This document shows positions 1 to 6,570 of a stretch of DNA of 11,030 bases, in pieces; the stretch's first letter is position 1, and each line of letters starts with the position of its first letter. The notes beneath the pieces are model-generated. The model was not told where the DNA came from. It saw only the letters and a program-made list of their open reading frames with translations, and did no database searches. A program made the position numbers and the translations under genes. The stretch is from Mariprofundaceae bacterium (GTDB taxonomy: Bacteria > Pseudomonadota > Zetaproteobacteria > Mariprofundales > J009): NCBI GenBank assembly GCA_015489095.1, contig WFMN01000099.1:1-11030 (forward strand), given 5' to 3'.

Positions 1-9
1 GCGGAGTCA

Positions 10-109
10 CCCGTCATTCCGGCGGAGGCCGGAATCCAGGAGGAGAAGGCAGAGGATTCTGGGGAAGGCGGTGAGGCCGATGGATGCCGGGTCGAGCCCG
101 GCATGACGG
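10..109. repeat. Composite dispersed repeat with two hairpins
   Basis: Two strong hairpins sit inside a pair of outer inverted ends. The first pairs ATTCCGGC (16-23) with GCCGGAAT (28-35) around a 4-base loop. The second pairs ATGCCGGG (84-91) with CCCGGCAT (97-104) around a 5-base loop. The outer ends CCGTCAT (11-17) and ATGACGG (103-109) are also complementary. The wording 'GTCATTCCGGC...GCCGGAATCCAG' and 'GCCGGG..GAGCCCGGCATGACG' is that of intergenic repeats I know from many proteobacterial genomes; copy number in this genome cannot be seen here. The right end contains the ATG proposed as the start of the first gene, and the gene's reading frame is open through the whole repeat to the window edge. 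Confidence 0.75.
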
Positions 110-495
110 AGGGGGTCAAGGCGGCGGTGGATGTCACCGTGGTGGGCGACTGGCCACGGGAGGCGGATGCGCGGCTGTTGCAGATTCTGGAGCGGCAGGT
201 GGATGAGGCGATTACGATGTTGCAGCAGAGCAGCGAAAGCAGCCTCATGAAGCTGATGGCGCTGCTCGATAGCGCCCCCGGCGAAGCGACCGAGGCGCAT
301 GTGATGGATGCGCTGGCGAGCTTGCAGAATATTGACCGCGTGGTGCAGTGGCTGAACAATGTGCGCAGCTGCTTGCACGACTGGAACAGCCATGTGGCTC
401 CCGCCCGCGGCGCAACCCCGTGGCGGGAGGCGATGCTGGCGCGCTGTGTCATGGAGGAGGAGCGCGAGGTGATTCGTGCGCTGCTGGCTGAATAG
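103..495 (+). CDS. Small helical CheZ-like protein, paralogue 1 (putative CheY-P phosphatase)
   Basis: Product of 130 residues if started at ATG 103. Over 78 aligned residues (from Trp17) it shares 44 identities with the next gene's product. Predicted layout is a helical hairpin: helix one about residues 21-58, a turn at PGE (59-61), helix two about 62-92, then a conserved C-terminal helix ending in VMEEEREV. Helix two carries LQNIDRVVQWLNNV, where Asp78 and Gln82 make a D-x-x-x-Q pair. CheZ uses such a pair (Asp143/Gln147 in E. coli) to dephosphorylate CheY-P, and CheZ is itself a long helical hairpin; the phosphatase role here is inference. The start is uncertain. ATG 103 lies in a hairpin repeat with no Shine-Dalgarno site. 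GTG 127 follows GGAGGGGG (108-115) at 11 bases and would give 122 residues. The frame is also open leftwards to base 1, so a longer product from outside the window is possible. Followed by its paralogue after 48 bases. Confidence 0.75.
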   Translation: MTEGVKAAVDVTVVGDWPREADARLLQILERQVDEAITMLQQSSESSLMKLMALLDSAPGEATEAHVMDALASLQNIDRVVQWLNNVRSCLHDWNSHVAPARGATPWREAMLARCVMEEEREVIRALLAE

Positions 496-543
496 CGGGC
501 TTGTGGTTAGAGTTGCGGAAGTCTTGTGTCAGGAGGATTAGAT

Positions 544-897
544 ATGACGGATGAGGTGTGGCCACAGGTTGCGGATCGGCGCTTGTTGCGGGTGCTGGCG
601 GGGCAGCTTGAGGGAGCGTTGGCGCTGCTGAAGGAGAGCTCGGAGGATGGCCTGATCAAGCTTTCTGGGGCGCTGGACGAGCAGCCGGGCGAGGCGGTGG
701 AGTTCCAGATCATGGAGGCGCTGACCGATCTGCAGAACATCGACCGGGTGAGTCAGCGGCTGAACAATGTGCGCACCTGCCTTTCCGATTGGTCGGAGGC
801 GGCGGAGGCCGGCGAGGGGGCGCCGAGCTGGGAAGAGGCGGTGTCCAAACGCTATGTGATGGAAGAAGAACGCGAGGTATTGAGAAAAGAGCTATGA
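544..897 (+). CDS. Small helical CheZ-like protein, paralogue 2 (putative CheY-P phosphatase)
   Basis: Product of 117 residues. The ATG at 544 is chosen because AGGAGG (531-536) lies 7 bases upstream and because the paralogue aligns from just after it (shared Trp-Pro at residues 6-7). The protein looks all-helical: helix one about residues 10-45, a PGE turn (48-50), helix two about 51-83, a Gly/Ala-rich spacer, then a charged C-terminal helix (95-117). Helix two contains LQNIDRVSQRLNNV, with Asp67 and Gln71 in D-x-x-x-Q spacing, matching the catalytic arrangement of CheZ phosphatases. At about half the length of CheZ (roughly 210 residues) it would need to be a reduced family member. The TGA stop overlaps the ATG of the following cheY (ATGA), so the two are probably translationally coupled, which supports a CheY-partner role. 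I do not recognise a named family; the phosphatase assignment is inferred. Confidence 0.88.
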   Translation: MTDEVWPQVADRRLLRVLAGQLEGALALLKESSEDGLIKLSGALDEQPGEAVEFQIMEALTDLQNIDRVSQRLNNVRTCLSDWSEAAEAGEGAPSWEEAVSKRYVMEEEREVLRKEL

Positions 898-1280
898 GTG
901 GAGCACCAAAAATTTTAGTGGTTGACGATTCGATGATGATTCGAATGACGGTCAAACGCACCTTAACCGGCGTCGATTTCAATGTGGTGGAGGCGGCGGA
1001 TGGGCAGATCGGGCTCGACACCGCGCTGGCGGCCGCCGCCGAGGGGGAGCCGTTCGATCTGGTGTTGACCGATCTCAACATGCCCAACATGGATGGGCTT
1101 ACCATGATCCAAAATCTGCGCGCCACCGACGACTACGCGGAGACGCCGATTGTGATGCTGACCACCGAGTCGGGGGAAGAGAAGAAGGCGATCGGCCACG
1201 AGTCCGGCATTTCTGCCTGGCTGGTGAAGCCGTTTCAGCCCGACGCGCTGATCGAGATGGTCGGCGGAATGCTGTTTTAA
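894..1280 (+). CDS. cheY: CheY response regulator (first copy)
   Basis: Single receiver domain of 128 residues, the usual CheY size, with no output domain. All the key residues are present: the acidic pair Asp11-Asp12 in VVDDS, the phosphoryl acceptor Asp60 in VLTDLNMPNMDG, Thr90 in MLTTES and Lys112 in LVKPF. It should be phosphorylated by CheA and act on the flagellar switch or serve as a phosphate sink; which one cannot be told from sequence. Its ATG overlaps the stop of the upstream CheZ-like gene, so I place the start at 894 rather than at any upstream codon. A 182-base non-coding gap separates it from cheA. The AADG and TTES segments are typical of CheY proteins encoded inside chemotaxis operons. 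Confidence 0.95.
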   Translation: MSGAPKILVVDDSMMIRMTVKRTLTGVDFNVVEAADGQIGLDTALAAAAEGEPFDLVLTDLNMPNMDGLTMIQNLRATDDYAETPIVMLTTESGEEKKAIGHESGISAWLVKPFQPDALIEMVGGMLF

Positions 1281-1353
1281 CGCCGATCTGCATGGCCGGA
1301 TAGTGTCCAGAACAGGCGAGTCATTTGAAAAAGGCGCGGCCGCGGAGGGGTTC

Positions 1354-1401
1354 GGGGAAAGGATTCCCCTCCTACAGGTTGTAGGAGCGGTCTCCGACCG
1401 C
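1354..1401. repeat. Three adjacent hairpins in the cheY-cheA gap
   Basis: Three perfect short stems follow one another and share edge bases: GGGGAA/TTCCCC (1354-1359 with 1364-1369), CTCCTACA/TGTAGGAG (1369-1376 with 1380-1387) and GCGGTC/GACCGC (1387-1392 with 1396-1401). None is followed by a T run, so they do not look like intrinsic terminators. The 'TGTAGGAGCGGTC..GACCGCGA' wording resembles dispersed intergenic palindromes seen in proteobacteria. They could stabilise the transcript or tune cheA expression relative to the upstream cheY; both are inference. Confidence 0.65.
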
Positions 1402-1407
1402 GAATTA

Positions 1408-1433
1408 CCACGGATGGACTTTTTGCGATCTGC
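1408..1433 (+). repeat. Dispersed repeat, copy A (partner at 10534-10559)
   Basis: This 26-base stretch, starting CCACGGATGG and ending GCGATCTGC, recurs in reverse complement at 10534-10559 with one mismatch (T for C at the eighth base). The two copies lie 9 kb apart in unrelated intergenic gaps, so this is a dispersed element rather than a local duplication. It ends about 16 bases before the Shine-Dalgarno site of cheA. Confidence 0.7.
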
Positions 1434-1462
1434 GCATGGATTGATTGTGGGAGGAACGGGCA

Positions 1463-4400
1463 ATGGATGAAGAGCTGCTTAGTGAGTTTCTAACCGAAAG
1501 TAATGAAAACCTAGCTGAAATCGAACAGCAGTTGATGGATCTTGAGGATAACCCGCAAGATACCGAACTGCTGGGGGCGATCTTCAGAACCATCCATACG
1601 GTGAAGGGAAGCTGCGGCTTCATCGGGCTGACCAAGCTGGAGAAGGTGGCGCACGCGGGCGAAAACCTGCTCAGCCGTATCCGCGCGACCAACTTTGCCG
1701 TCACCGAGGATATCGTGTCGCTGCTGCTGGAGGATGCCGACGCGATCAAGACCATTCTGCAACATCTGGAAGCAGAGGGCACCGAACCCGATGTGGATCA
1801 CAGCCAGTTGATCAGCCGTCTGCATGCGGCTGAACGGCTGGTGGAGGCGATGGCGAGTGGCGAGGCGGCTCCGGCCGCCGAACCAGCGCCCGCTGCCGCT
1901 CCGGCTCCCGAAGCCGCTCCGGCGGAGGCTCCGGCCGCGGCGAAAGCGGGCACGCCCGATGCCGCCACCCTGCTGGCGGGGTGGGCGGCGGAGTATGATC
2001 AGGAGTTGCGTGATAGCCTCGCCGCCGCTTCGCTGGCGACGCCGCAGCAAGTGGTGGATGCCGGGTTTGCCACCCTGAAGGAGCTGAACGGCTTTACCCC
2101 CGCGGACGCCTTGAAGCTGCTGGGTACCGCCAAGGCGGCGGTTGCCGCCGGAAACGGTGACGGCACCGCATCGGCACCGGCCGCGCCCGAGGCGGCGAGT
2201 GCGCCGCAGGCGAAGGCGCCGCCAGCGGAACAGGAGGCCGCGCCCGCGGCGGAGGTGAAACAGGGTGAGGTCGAGGCGCCGAAGGCGGCCGCCTCGCCCC
2301 CGCCGGTGCCGGTGAAGAAGCCCGCCGCCAAGGCGGGACCTCCGGCGGCGCAGCCCCACCGTAAACCCTCCAGTGCCGGCAGTGTTCGCGTTGATGTCGA
2401 GCTGCTTGATGAGCTGATGAATCAGGTGGGCGAGCTGGTGCTGACCCGGAACCGTCTGATGCAGATGGTGACCGCCAGCGGCTCGATGGAGCTGATGCGC
2501 ATGGGGCGCGATGTCGATCAGATCACCGAACAGTTGCAGGAGAAGCTGCTGCGCACCCGGATGCAGAGCATCCAGACCATCTGGAGCAGCGTGCCGCGTA
2601 TCACCCGCGATATCGGCAAGCAGTTGGAGAAGAAGATCAAGGTGGTGATGCACGGCGAAGATACCGAGCTGGATCGCACCATCTTGAGTGCCTTGAAGGA
2701 TCCGTTGACTCACATCATCCGCAACAGTTGCGACCACGGCATCGAGCAGCCGGCGGTGCGGCGCGAGCGGGGCAAGCCGGAGGAGGGGACGCTCACCCTG
2801 TCGGCCAAGCAGGAGTCGGGCTTCATCCTCATCAATATCCAAGACGATGGCGCCGGTATCGACCCGCAGAAGATCAAGGATAAGGCGATCAAGATGGGGG
2901 TGCTGACCGAAGAGCAGGCGGCGGCCATGCCCGATAAGGCGGCGCTGCAGTTGATCTTCAACGCCGGGCTCTCCACCGCGGAGAAGGTGAGCAACATCTC
3001 CGGTCGTGGTGTCGGCATGGATGTGGTGAAAACCTCGATCGAGAAGGTGGGCGGCACCACCGAGATCATGAGCGAGGTGGGCAAGGGAACCACGCTGCGT
3101 ATCCGTATTCCGCTGACCTTGGCGATCATCTCGGCGATGATCGTTGGGGTGCGCGGCCACCGTTTGGCGGTGCCGCAGATGAGTGTGCAGGAGCTGCTCA
3201 ACGCGCCGGAGCACTCCGACGACTGGCGGTTGATCGCCGGCAGGCCGTTTTACCGCCTGCGTGGCAAGCTGCTGCCGATTTTGCGCCTGTGCGACAGCCT
3301 GAATCTGCCGGAGCGGCGCAAGCGGGATGGCGATAGCGATAAGGTAAACCCGATGGAGGATCAGCGGCAGGTGAACGCCGGTTCCATCGTGGTGGTCGAT
3401 ATGGGCGATCAGCCGTTTGGCGTGTTGGTGGATGAGATCATCGGCGCCGAAGAGATTGTGGTGAAGCCGCTGGGTGTCCATTTTGAGCACATGAACTTTT
3501 ACGGCGGCTGCAGCATCCTCGGCGATGGTCGGGTGGTGCCGATCATGGATTGCAACGGGCTTGCCAGTATGCTGCAGAAGACCGAAGAGCACGATGTGGC
3601 GGCGGCCTACGCGATGGAGGACGACAACGCCCGTTTCGGTCAGGAGTCGTTGCAGCATACCCTGATCTACCGTCAGGGAGAGCAGCGCTACGCGATCCCG
3701 ATGGCGTTGATCGAGCGGCTGGAAAACTTCGAGGCGTCGCGGATCGAGCGCTCCAGCAAGGGCGAGGTGCTGCAGTATCGCGGCTCGGTGATTCCGGTGT
3801 TGCGCTGGGGGGATCTGGTGGGAATCCCGTCGGAAGATGGCGAGGACATCTACTGCCTGATCCTCTCCGATGGCCATAAACGGATGGCGCTGCAGGTGGA
3901 GGATGTGGTGGATATCCTCGAGATTCCGTTGGATATCAAGATGATGTCGGATTCCCCGCTCTTTTTGGGTACCGCGGTGATCCAGGATATCGCCACCGAG
4001 GTGGTCGATGTGTTCGAGGTGGTGAAGCAGGTCGATCCCAACTGGTTCGCCCGCAACAAGCGCGAAGAGGAAGAGGTGAAAACCAAGGTGCTCTACGCGG
4101 AGGATGCGCCGTTTTTCCGCAACCTTGTGGTGCCGGTGCTGGAGACGCTCAATCTGGAGATCTGGCAGGCGGCCGATGGCGCCGAGGCGGTGCGTATCCT
4201 TGAAGAGCGCACGCCCGATCTGATCTTGACCGATATCGAGATGCCGCATATGGATGGCTACGAGCTGGCCACTTGGGTGAAGGAGCACGCCCACCTGTCG
4301 GAGATTCCGATCGTGGCGTTGACCGCTACCCCGCCGGATGAGGATGACGAGGCGCGGCGGTCGCTATTCACCGAGATCCTGCTCAAGTTTGATCGCCAGT

Positions 4401-4468
4401 CGATTGAGGAGTTCCTGCGCGAGCACTTGGGCGATACCGTGATGAGCGATGATTTCGGTGGTCTGTAG
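1463..4468 (+). CDS. cheA: Hybrid chemotaxis histidine kinase CheA (HPt, kinase, two CheW-like domains, receiver)
   Basis: Product of 1001 residues, far longer than classical CheA (about 650). The start is ATG 1463, six bases after GGGAGGAA (1449-1456). Domains in order: HPt with phospho-acceptor His45 in TIHTVKGS (about 1-110); Ala/Pro/Glu-rich linker (about 128-162); short helical segment of unknown family (about 163-231); second Ala/Pro linker; dimerisation helices from about 307 (VDVELLDELMNQVGELV); ATPase with N box around HIIRN (417-421), DDGAGID (461-467) and SGRGVGMD (513-520); first CheW-like domain (about 555-705); second CheW-like domain (about 730-863); C-terminal receiver (about 873-990) with Glu880-Asp881, Asp924, Thr954 and Lys975. 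It phosphorylates CheY and CheB in response to receptors, in the membrane-associated array. cheW follows after 15 bases. The two CheW modules and attached receiver mark it as a hybrid CheA; the receiver may act as a phosphate sink. Confidence 0.97.
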   Translation: MDEELLSEFLTESNENLAEIEQQLMDLEDNPQDTELLGAIFRTIHTVKGSCGFIGLTKLEKVAHAGENLLSRIRATNFAVTEDIVSLLLEDADAIKTILQHLEAEGTEPDVDHSQLISRLHAAERLVEAMASGEAAPAAEPAPAAAPAPEAAPAEAPAAAKAGTPDAATLLAGWAAEYDQELRDSLAAASLATPQQVVDAGFATLKELNGFTPADALKLLGTAKAAVAAGNGDGTASAPAAPEAASAPQAKAPPAEQEAAPAAEVKQGEVEAPKAAASPPPVPVKKPAAKAGPPAAQPHRKPSSAGSVRVDVELLDELMNQVGELVLTRNRLMQMVTASGSMELMRMGRDVDQITEQLQEKLLRTRMQSIQTIWSSVPRITRDIGKQLEKKIKVVMHGEDTELDRTILSALKDPLTHIIRNSCDHGIEQPAVRRERGKPEEGTLTLSAKQESGFILINIQDDGAGIDPQKIKDKAIKMGVLTEEQAAAMPDKAALQLIFNAGLSTAEKVSNISGRGVGMDVVKTSIEKVGGTTEIMSEVGKGTTLRIRIPLTLAIISAMIVGVRGHRLAVPQMSVQELLNAPEHSDDWRLIAGRPFYRLRGKLLPILRLCDSLNLPERRKRDGDSDKVNPMEDQRQVNAGSIVVVDMGDQPFGVLVDEIIGAEEIVVKPLGVHFEHMNFYGGCSILGDGRVVPIMDCNGLASMLQKTEEHDVAAAYAMEDDNARFGQESLQHTLIYRQGEQRYAIPMALIERLENFEASRIERSSKGEVLQYRGSVIPVLRWGDLVGIPSEDGEDIYCLILSDGHKRMALQVEDVVDILEIPLDIKMMSDSPLFLGTAVIQDIATEVVDVFEVVKQVDPNWFARNKREEEEVKTKVLYAEDAPFFRNLVVPVLETLNLEIWQAADGAEAVRILEERTPDLILTDIEMPHMDGYELATWVKEHAHLSEIPIVALTATPPDEDDEARRSLFTEILLKFDRQSIEEFLREHLGDTVMSDDFGGL

Positions 4469-4483
4469 GACGGGAGGTGAGCG

Positions 4484-4984
4484 ATGAGTAATGTGATTCA
4501 AACCGAAACTAGGGAGGTTCACGAGCCGACGGAGCTGTTGACCTGCTTGGTAGGGGATCAGTGGATCGGACTCAAGGTGCAGAATGTGCGCGAGGTGGTG
4601 ACCAAACAGTTGCGCACCGAGATGCCGCTTGCGCCGGCGTGCGTGATGGGGCTGATCAACCTGCGCGGCAAGGTGATTACCGAGATCGAGGTGCGCACGG
4701 TGGTCGGCCTGCCTCCCCGCGGCGAGGATATGCCGCTCCATGTGGCGATCGTCGAGACCGGCAACGGCGAGGATTTCGGTCTGATCGTCGATGATGTCGG
4801 CGCGGTGGTGGAGCTTGATCTGGACAACTTCGAGAAGACCCCGCGTTCGCTCAGTCAGGCGTGGTTGCAGGTGAGCGAGGGGGTGATGAAGCAGGAGGAT
4901 CGGGTGATCGTGGTGGTCAATGTGGATCGTTTTATCTCAATGACGATTCCCAACGCGAGCGCGGATCGTTCGGACGGAGCGTAA
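4484..4984 (+). CDS. cheW: CheW coupling protein
   Basis: Product of 166 residues, the usual CheW length. It has the SH3-like fold pattern: an N-terminal strand with LTCLVGDQWIGLKVQNVREV, the hallmark GLINLRGKVITEIEVR segment (residues 56-71, Arg61 in the position of the conserved CheW arginine) and DFGLIVDDVGAVVEL. CheW bridges receptors to CheA's P5 domain at the cytoplasmic face of the membrane. The start is supported by GGAGGT (4473-4478) five bases before ATG 4484. It lies 15 bases after cheA and 31 before the second cheY, so it is clearly in the same operon. CheA already carries two CheW-like modules; this is a third, separate copy of the fold. Confidence 0.95.
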   Translation: MSNVIQTETREVHEPTELLTCLVGDQWIGLKVQNVREVVTKQLRTEMPLAPACVMGLINLRGKVITEIEVRTVVGLPPRGEDMPLHVAIVETGNGEDFGLIVDDVGAVVELDLDNFEKTPRSLSQAWLQVSEGVMKQEDRVIVVVNVDRFISMTIPNASADRSDGA

Positions 4985-5015
4985 GTATGCTAACGAATGA
5001 CAGGGGGATGACTAT

Positions 5016-5396
5016 ATGAAAGCGTTGGTTGTGGACGATGCCAAGGTGGTACGGGTGACATTGGGGCGAATCATGAAGCAGATCGGCTATGAGGTGCTGG
5101 AGGCGGCTGATGGGGCGCAGGCGCTTGAGCAGATGGAGGCCAATCCCGATACCGCGGTGGTGATGCTCGACTGGAACATGCCGGTGATGAACGGTTACGA
5201 CTTCTTGGTGGAGCTGCGCGGACGGCCGGAGCATGGCTCCGATCCCAAGGTGATCATGGTGACCACCGAGACCGGGATGGGGCAGATGCTGAAGGCGCTG
5301 GCGGCGGGCGCGGACGAATACATCATGAAGCCGTTCGACAAGGATATGGTGGTTAGCAAGATGGAGATCCTAGGGCTTGAGGTAGCGGAAGGCTGA
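5016..5396 (+). CDS. cheY: CheY response regulator (second copy)
   Basis: Single receiver domain of 126 residues with Asp7-Asp8 (VVDDA), phospho-acceptor Asp52 in VMLDWNMPVMNG, Thr83 in MVTTET and Lys105 in IMKPF. The DWNMP-MNG and TTET segments resemble CheY proteins that sit beside cheB and cheR in other proteobacteria. It is clearly diverged from the first CheY of this cluster (DLNMP-MDG, TTES), so the two probably have separate roles, for example motor binding versus phosphate sink. Start ATG 5016 follows AGGGGG (5002-5007) by eight bases. Its stop overlaps the cheB start by one base (TGATG), which suggests coupled translation. Confidence 0.95.
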   Translation: MKALVVDDAKVVRVTLGRIMKQIGYEVLEAADGAQALEQMEANPDTAVVMLDWNMPVMNGYDFLVELRGRPEHGSDPKVIMVTTETGMGQMLKALAAGADEYIMKPFDKDMVVSKMEILGLEVAEG

Positions 5397-6568
5397 TGAA
5401 AAAAGCCCGGGTTCTGGTGGTGGACGACTCGGTCGTCTTCCGCAATTTTCTGCGCGGTTGTCTTAGCAAGATGCGCAGCGTCGAGGTGGTGGGCACCGCC
5501 CGCGACGGGGTGGATGCGCTGGAGAAGATCAAGGCGCTGAAGCCGGAAGTGGTGACGCTGGACATGGAGATGCCGCGCATGAACGGCATGGAGGTGCTGG
5601 CGGAGCTGGGGCATCGTGACGATCGGCTCGAGGTGATCGTGGTTACCGGCACCAACAGCAACGATACCGAGCGGACGGTGAAGGCGCTGGAGGCGGGGGC
5701 GTTCGATTTTGTCGTCAAGCCGACCAGCGACGATCGCAACCCCGCGGAGACCCTGACCAAGATTCTGGATGAGAAGATCGCGTTGGCGGTCAAGAAGGTG
5801 CGTCGCGCCGCGCGGCGCGGGGTTGGCGGCCGGGTGGCGGCTCCCGCCGCGCCGACAGCGGCGCCGACCCGCCGCGCGCCCACGCGGATCGAGGCGCAGC
5901 GTCAGAAGATGGCCGCTCAACGCGAGGCGGCGGCCGCCCCACCGGGGGTAACCCCGGGGCAAACCCGCAGGCGCACCCTGCGTGGTCGGCCGGATATCGT
6001 CGCCATCGGCTCCAGTACCGGCGGTCCCAAGGCGCTGCATGAGCTCTTCACCGCGCTACCGGGGGGGATTCCGGTGCCGTTGGTGTTGACCCAGCATATG
6101 CCGAAGCTGTTTCTGGTGTCGCTGGCAAAACGGATCGACGATAGCTGCCGGTTGGGGTGCGTGGTTGCGGAGGATGGCATGGTGCTGAAGCCCGGCGTGA
6201 TTCATGTGGCGCCCGGCGACACCCACATGGAGATCGTGCGTGGCAGTGGTGGCCTGCAGGCCAAGCTGGTGGACGGACCGAAGGTGCACCACTGCAAGCC
6301 GGCGGTCGATCCGATGTTTTTCTCGCTGGCGAAGCTGGCGCCGCAGGTGAAAACGCTGGCGGTGGTGCTGACCGGCATGGGCGCCGATGGCGCCGCCGGT
6401 GCGTTGGAGATCGGCAACAAGGGCGGCCATGTGATTGTGCAGGATGAGAAAACGAGCGTGGTGTGGGGGATGCCTGGGGCGACGGTCAAGCTGGGGGCGG
6501 CGCATGAGATTCAGCCATTGAGCTTGGTGGATGAGGCGATCATGCGCTTTTTTGGCGGAGGTAAGTAG
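5396..6568 (+). CDS. cheB: CheB protein-glutamate methylesterase/glutamine deamidase
   Basis: Product of 390 residues. The N-terminal receiver (about 1-120) has Asp10-Asp11, phospho-acceptor Asp56 (TLDMEMPRMNG), Thr84 and Lys108. The C-terminal methylesterase domain (about 196-385) has the catalytic serine Ser207 in GSSTGGP, His234 in TQHMP and Asp331 in GMGADGAAG, matching the Ser-His-Asp triad of CheB. It removes methyl groups from receptor glutamates when phosphorylated by CheA. The linker between the domains (about 136-195) is unusually long and rich in Arg, Ala and Pro, which largely explains why the protein is about 40 residues longer than E. coli CheB. It overlaps the second cheY by one base and is followed by cheR after two bases. 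Confidence 0.97.
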   Translation: MKKARVLVVDDSVVFRNFLRGCLSKMRSVEVVGTARDGVDALEKIKALKPEVVTLDMEMPRMNGMEVLAELGHRDDRLEVIVVTGTNSNDTERTVKALEAGAFDFVVKPTSDDRNPAETLTKILDEKIALAVKKVRRAARRGVGGRVAAPAAPTAAPTRRAPTRIEAQRQKMAAQREAAAAPPGVTPGQTRRRTLRGRPDIVAIGSSTGGPKALHELFTALPGGIPVPLVLTQHMPKLFLVSLAKRIDDSCRLGCVVAEDGMVLKPGVIHVAPGDTHMEIVRGSGGLQAKLVDGPKVHHCKPAVDPMFFSLAKLAPQVKTLAVVLTGMGADGAAGALEIGNKGGHVIVQDEKTSVVWGMPGATVKLGAAHEIQPLSLVDEAIMRFFGGGK

Positions 6569-6570
6569 TC

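Noticed and set aside
1871..1950. Ala/Pro-rich DNA repeats in cheA as an inserted element
   Set aside because: They stay in frame and encode a flexible linker typical of CheA; codon use does not change there.
1511..4294. Very long open frame on the - strand opposite cheA
   Set aside because: It is the mirror of the strong codon bias of cheA; its product is rich in His, Arg, Gln and Leu with no recognisable domain, while the + strand has unmistakable CheA motifs.
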